The position numbers and the translations under genes are program-made. Below the pieces are notes generated by a model. That model was not told where the DNA came from and searched no databases. It was given only the letters and a program-made list of their open reading frames with translations. 16,135 nucleotides of DNA from Nonlabens sp. GTDB taxonomy: Bacteria > Bacteroidota > Bacteroidia > Flavobacteriales > Flavobacteriaceae. Within the stretch, counting starts at the first letter, position 1, and each line of letters opens with the position of its first letter. Of the stretch, positions 13,014 to 16,135 are shown in pieces. The stretch covers positions 1-16,135 of the forward strand of contig JALZUY010000312.1 in assembly GCA_023301395.1 (NCBI GenBank), in the 5' to 3' direction.

Positions 13014-13576
13014 TAATTACATCTACCTAGTGGCATTGAACTAGTGTATCCCATTTGCTTTAATTCTCCAGTTACCTGACAGAAAAGCTCGCGAGACCAG
13101 TAAACACTTGCGTTTTCTTTTGCAGCATTAATACTGTCCATGCGGCCAAATAATTTTGTTCCCGTATTTGAGACTCTAAAAGCTTCATATTGTTTTTTAT
13201 CATCTTCACTCATAGCATTGGGATTAGATTTGAGTTGTATTCCAGCACTTGATGTGTAAAAATTGATCAAGTTGCGTAAATCTTCTTTATCATCAAAAAT
13301 ACTGCGATATTCACTTGCAAGTATTCCTTTAAGTTTAGCAACTGAGGCTCCTTTATTAGAGTCATATTTCTCCCATACTGTAGCGGGAATATCTTGAGTT
13401 TGATAAGCATCTTTAAACATGGTCATCATACCTTCATATGCTGCGTTATATTCAATGTCTATACCGCTTACCTCAAAATATTTCATCATTAAGGATTGGT
13501 AAGAATCATTTGACTGTGCAGTTGTAAAGGCAGATCCTAAAACAGTAATAGCTACTATAAGTACTAATTTTTTCAT
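13013..13576 (-). CDS. Exported DUF2059 protein
   Basis: The 187-residue product has a signal peptide (1-20, cut after TTA-Q). The DUF2059 helical domain follows: repeated KYFEVSGID-like opening (32-40), a central DDKEDLRNLINFYTS region (about 95-109) and a TGTKLFGRM-like segment, ending with two Cys (…FCQVT…GRCN) that could form a disulfide. It is periplasmic; no activity is known to me. It is the first gene of a two-gene unit with the YkgJ-like gene and has a good Bacteroidota promoter 15-46 bp upstream. Confidence 0.8.
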   Translation of the reverse strand: MKKLVLIVAITVLGSAFTTAQSNDSYQSLMMKYFEVSGIDIEYNAAYEGMMTMFKDAYQTQDIPATVWEKYDSNKGASVAKLKGILASEYRSIFDDKEDLRNLINFYTSSAGIQLKSNPNAMSEDDKKQYEAFRVSNTGTKLFGRMDSINAAKENASVYWSRELFCQVTGELKQMGYTSSMPLGRCN

Positions 13577-13590
13577 GAGTATAATTTTAT

Positions 13591-13622
13591 CAAATATATA
13601 TGTTCGGAATCTCCTTTTTCAA
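13591..13622 (-). promoter_or_regulatory. Bacteroidota-type promoter of the DUF2059-YkgJ unit
   Basis: On the minus strand TTG (13622-13620) is followed after 21 bp by TATATTTG (13598-13591), an exact TAnnTTTG. The second box ends 14 bp before the start codon at 13576. Confidence 0.65.
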
Positions 13623-13672
13623 TTACCATTCCAAAAATCACTTTATTCATTGCAAGCTACAATAATTAACGA

Positions 13673-14560
13673 TTATCTGTTTGCGGCAAGATGTCTTTCT
13701 CTTGCGAGTAACGTATTTTTAAGTAACATAGCAATTGTCATAGGACCTACACCACCAGGAACTGGAGTAATGTGGCTCGCTTTCTTAGAAACATTTTCAA
13801 AATCAACGTCACCAGTGATATAATAACCACGTTCACGAGATTCGTCTGGTACACGAGTGATTCCTACATCTATAACTACAACGTCATCTTTAACCATTTC
13901 GGCTTTTAAGAAACCAGGAACTCCTAATGCGGTTATAATGATATCTGCCTGAGATGTGATTTGTGTGATGTTCTTTGTATGGCTATGCGTAAGTGTTACC
14001 GTTGAGTTTCCAGGAAATCCTTTTCTTCCCATCAATATACTCATAGGGCGACCTACAATATGTGAACGGCCTATGACAACAGTATGTTTCCCTTGAGTGT
14101 CAACATTATAACGATCCATGAGTTCTAAAATGCCAAATGGTGTCGCAGGAATAAAAGTACTCATGTCTAGTGCCATTCTTCCAAAATTAGTAGGATGGAA
14201 GCCGTCTACATCCTTATCAGGATCAACAGCCATCAATACTTTTTGAGTATCAATTTGTTTAGGTAAAGGCAGCTGCACTATAAATCCATCAATCTCTGGA
14301 TTATCGTTAAGTTTTTTTATTTCTCTTAGTAATTCTGTCTCACTTGTCGTGTTAGGCATGCGCACCATAGTGCTTTCAAAACCTACTCGTTCACAAGCAC
14401 GAACTTTTGAGCCTACATAAGTCAAACTTGCACCATCATTACCTACTATTACTGCAGCAAGATGAGGTACTTTTTCACCTCTGGTTTTCATTTCTTGAAC
14501 GACCTCAGTGATTTCGTTCTTAATGTCATTACTGGTCTTTTTTCCGTCGAGAATAATCAT
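13673..14560 (-). CDS. folD: Bifunctional methylenetetrahydrofolate dehydrogenase / methenyltetrahydrofolate cyclohydrolase
   Basis: FolD interconverts 5,10-methylene-, 5,10-methenyl- and 10-formyl-tetrahydrofolate in the cytoplasm, supplying one-carbon units for purine and formyl-Met-tRNA synthesis. The 295-residue protein shows YVGSKVRACE (48-57; catalytic Lys52), DGFIVQLPLPKQI (91-103), DVDGFHPTN (117-125; Asp117 matches the E. coli Asp121), the NADP loop VVIGRSHIVGRP (161-172) and PVPGGVGPMTIAMLL (266-280). The length fits the family. The frame is open to 14596, but the ATG at 14560 (MIILDGKK) is the family-typical start. It is monocistronic, separated from ffh by a terminator. Confidence 0.97.
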   Translation of the reverse strand: MIILDGKKTSNDIKNEITEVVQEMKTRGEKVPHLAAVIVGNDGASLTYVGSKVRACERVGFESTMVRMPNTTSETELLREIKKLNDNPEIDGFIVQLPLPKQIDTQKVLMAVDPDKDVDGFHPTNFGRMALDMSTFIPATPFGILELMDRYNVDTQGKHTVVIGRSHIVGRPMSILMGRKGFPGNSTVTLTHSHTKNITQITSQADIIITALGVPGFLKAEMVKDDVVVIDVGITRVPDESRERGYYITGDVDFENVSKKASHITPVPGGVGPMTIAMLLKNTLLARERHLAANR

Positions 14561-14606
14561 AGTTGTGCTTAGTTCTAGTTGTGTTGTAAAATTCAATAAT
14601 ATGCTT

Positions 14607-14614
14607 CAAATAAA
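14607..14614 (-). promoter_or_regulatory. Possible -7 element for folD
   Basis: On the minus strand TTTATTTG matches TAnnTTTG at five of its six defined positions and lies 46 bp before the folD start. There is no clear TTG at the usual upstream distance, so the assignment is weak. Confidence 0.3.
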
Positions 14615-14684
14615 GAAACTTAAATAGCCTCATTTATTATCTAGTTGTTAACGATACCGATTGCGATTAATAAGAATAAGCTAT

Positions 14685-14714
14685 AAAAAAAATCCTAAGT
14701 GATAACTTAGGATT
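14685..14714 (-). terminator. Strong terminator of ffh
   Basis: A perfect 10-bp stem AATCCTAAGT / ACTTAGGATT (14691-14700 and 14705-14714) has a GATA loop. On the minus strand eight T follow (14692-14685). It lies about 27 bp past the ffh stop. Confidence 0.93.
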
Positions 14715-14740
14715 TAAATATCATTAGGGTAAATTATTGA

Positions 14741-16069
14741 TTAGCGCATTTTTCCAAGCGCATTCATCATCGCTTTTCCTTTTCCACCTTGCATCATTTT
14801 CATCATCTTACTCATTTGATCAAATTGCTTTAAAAGCTGATTTACCTCAGTAACTGTTGTACCACTACCTTTTGCGATTCTCTTTTTACGAGAACCGTTA
14901 ATTACTTGTGGTTGTGTTCTTTCTTCAACAGTCATTGAATGAATAATTGCTTCAATCCCTTTAAAAGCATCATCATCTATATCTACATCTTTAAGCATTT
15001 TGCCGGCTCCTGGGATCATTCCCATAAGATCCTTCATATTACCCATTTTCTTAATTTGCTGGATTTGAGAAAGGAAATCGTCAAAACCAAATTGGTTCTT
15101 TGCAATTTTCTTACTCAATTTGCGAGCTGCTTCTTCATCAAACTGCTCTTGAGCACGTTCAACTAGAGAAACAACATCTCCCATTCCTAGGATACGATCT
15201 GCCATACGTTCTGGATAGAACACATCAATCGCCTCCATTTTCTCACCAGTACCTATAAATTTAATAGGCTTATTCACTACTGTTTTAATAGATAAAGCAG
15301 CACCACCACGAGTATCACCGTCTAGCTTTGTAAGGATAACACCGTCAAAGTTCAATCTGTCATTAAAAGCCTTGGCAGTATTAACTGCATCTTGACCTGT
15401 CATGGAATCCACAACAAATAAAGTTTCTTGCGGTTTTACAGCTGCATGCACATTTGCAATCTCGGTCATCATTTGCTCATCAACGGCAAGACGACCAGCG
15501 GTATCAATAATCACTACATTGAAACCATTTTGCTTTGCATGAGAAATTGCCGCTTCAGATATTTTCACAGGATCTTTTTCATCTCGATTAGAGAATACTT
15601 CAACACCTATTGCATCTCCTAGAACGTGTAATTGATCTATTGCCGCAGGGCGATAAATATCACAAGCAACAAGAAGAGGTTTTTTAGACTTTTTAGTTTT
15701 TAAAAAGTTAGCAAGCTTACCAGAGAATGTCGTTTTACCAGAACCTTGTAGTCCAGACATTAATATCACTGTAGGATTACCAGTTAAGTTTAATCCAGTT
15801 ACATCGCCACCCATTAACTCAGTAAGCTCATCTTTTACTATCTTAGTAAGGAGTTGACCAGGTTTAAGTGTAGTTAATACGCCTTGACCTAGTGCTTTTT
15901 CCTTAGCACGAGCTGTAAAATCTTTAGCAATTTTATAGTTTACATCTGCATCCACTAGGGCACGACGTATTTCTTTAAGAGTATCTGCAACGTTTACCTC
16001 GGTAATGCTTCCATGTCCTTTTAGGACGTGCATTGCCTTATCGAGTTTGTCAGTTAAATTATCAAACAT
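14741..16069 (-). CDS. ffh: Signal recognition particle protein Ffh (SRP54)
   Basis: Ffh is the GTPase of the bacterial signal recognition particle. It binds 4.5S RNA and signal sequences of nascent membrane proteins and docks with FtsY. The 442-residue protein has the N domain (1-95), then the G domain with P-loop GLQGSGKTT (106-114), DTAGR (189-193), TKLDGDTRGG (247-256) and GTGE (273-276). The Met-rich M domain (about 300-442) includes the RNA-binding helix region around SRKKRIAKGSG (393-403) and MSKMMKMMQGG (419-429). Length and order are normal. It has its own promoter and terminator and no operon partner in the window. The 4.5S RNA gene is not in this window. Confidence 0.98.
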   Translation of the reverse strand: MFDNLTDKLDKAMHVLKGHGSITEVNVADTLKEIRRALVDADVNYKIAKDFTARAKEKALGQGVLTTLKPGQLLTKIVKDELTELMGGDVTGLNLTGNPTVILMSGLQGSGKTTFSGKLANFLKTKKSKKPLLVACDIYRPAAIDQLHVLGDAIGVEVFSNRDEKDPVKISEAAISHAKQNGFNVVIIDTAGRLAVDEQMMTEIANVHAAVKPQETLFVVDSMTGQDAVNTAKAFNDRLNFDGVILTKLDGDTRGGAALSIKTVVNKPIKFIGTGEKMEAIDVFYPERMADRILGMGDVVSLVERAQEQFDEEAARKLSKKIAKNQFGFDDFLSQIQQIKKMGNMKDLMGMIPGAGKMLKDVDIDDDAFKGIEAIIHSMTVEERTQPQVINGSRKKRIAKGSGTTVTEVNQLLKQFDQMSKMMKMMQGGKGKAMMNALGKMR

Positions 16070-16095
16070 ATTTTTGACTCATTTTTTGAAGATGG

Positions 16096-16126
16096 CAAAG
16101 ATACCATTTCAGCACTTTAAGTTCAA
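16096..16126 (-). promoter_or_regulatory. Bacteroidota-type promoter of ffh
   Basis: On the minus strand TTG (16126-16124) is followed after 20 bp by TATCTTTG (16103-16096), an exact TAnnTTTG. The second box ends 26 bp before the ffh start, leaving a leader of about 20 nt. This is the cleanest promoter in the window. Confidence 0.75.
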
Positions 16127-16135
16127 GGATTTAAA

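Noticed and set aside
13575..13823. Plus-strand reading frame of 82 codons over the 3' end of folD
   Set aside because: It lies antisense to folD and the DUF2059 promoter, with no recognisable domain; it is a shadow of folD.

Overview
The window reads as chromosomal DNA of a member of the Bacteroidota, most likely a marine Flavobacteriaceae. The DNA is AT-rich. Several genes are preceded by the Bacteroidota-type promoter TTG-N19..23-TAnnTTTG; the copies ahead of ffh (16096-16126) and of the DUF2059 gene (13591-13622) are clear. The protein families (DUF1361, DUF2809, DUF4173, HTH_34 winged helix, Cys-type KdsA) also fit. No rRNA, tRNA, CRISPR array, transposase or phage gene was seen, so this is mainly housekeeping and ordinary accessory sequence. 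I call 22 genes; 17 of them lie on the minus strand downstream of position 2096.

Layout. At 1-292 there is no gene, only a strong bidirectional terminator. At 293-2087 an exported cupredoxin-like protein and a saccharopine-dehydrogenase-like (LYS1-type) enzyme are divergent around a 166-bp spacer that carries an exact 12-bp direct repeat. At 2096-5676 six minus-strand genes overlap one another: a Coq4-like protein, a DUF4173 membrane protein, two tandem paralogous four-helix membrane proteins, DUF1361 and DUF2809. Just upstream (5793-6751) are a small winged-helix regulator and a six-helix membrane protein. Near-identical palindromes TACTTTG-N5-CAAAGTA stand at the head of both transcription units (5634-5652 and 6760-6778), so the regulator plausibly controls both. 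At 6953-8079 a DUF1801 protein and a membrane-anchored GH25 lysozyme form a plus-strand pair.

The minus strand from 11117 to 8152 carries a sulfur-handling operon: a CstB-like persulfide dioxygenase/rhodanese fusion, a small cytoplasmic rhodanese and a rhodanese lipoprotein. It ends with kdsA (Kdo-8-phosphate synthase) and a strong terminator. Next come two thioredoxin-fold envelope proteins (11221-12399), a YkgJ-type cysteine-cluster protein with an exported DUF2059 protein (12516-13576), folD (13673-14560) and ffh (14741-16069).

The most notable non-gene signal is a repeated 16-bp palindrome, CGCTTTCGCGAAAGCG. It occurs exactly twice inside genes, both times read in the frame Ala-Phe-Ala-Lys-Ala, and once with one substitution inside a 38-bp intergenic hairpin. 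The best candidate for an undescribed system is the two-operator membrane cluster at 2096-6778. Several published-style start codons should be moved inward, and these are noted in the entries.
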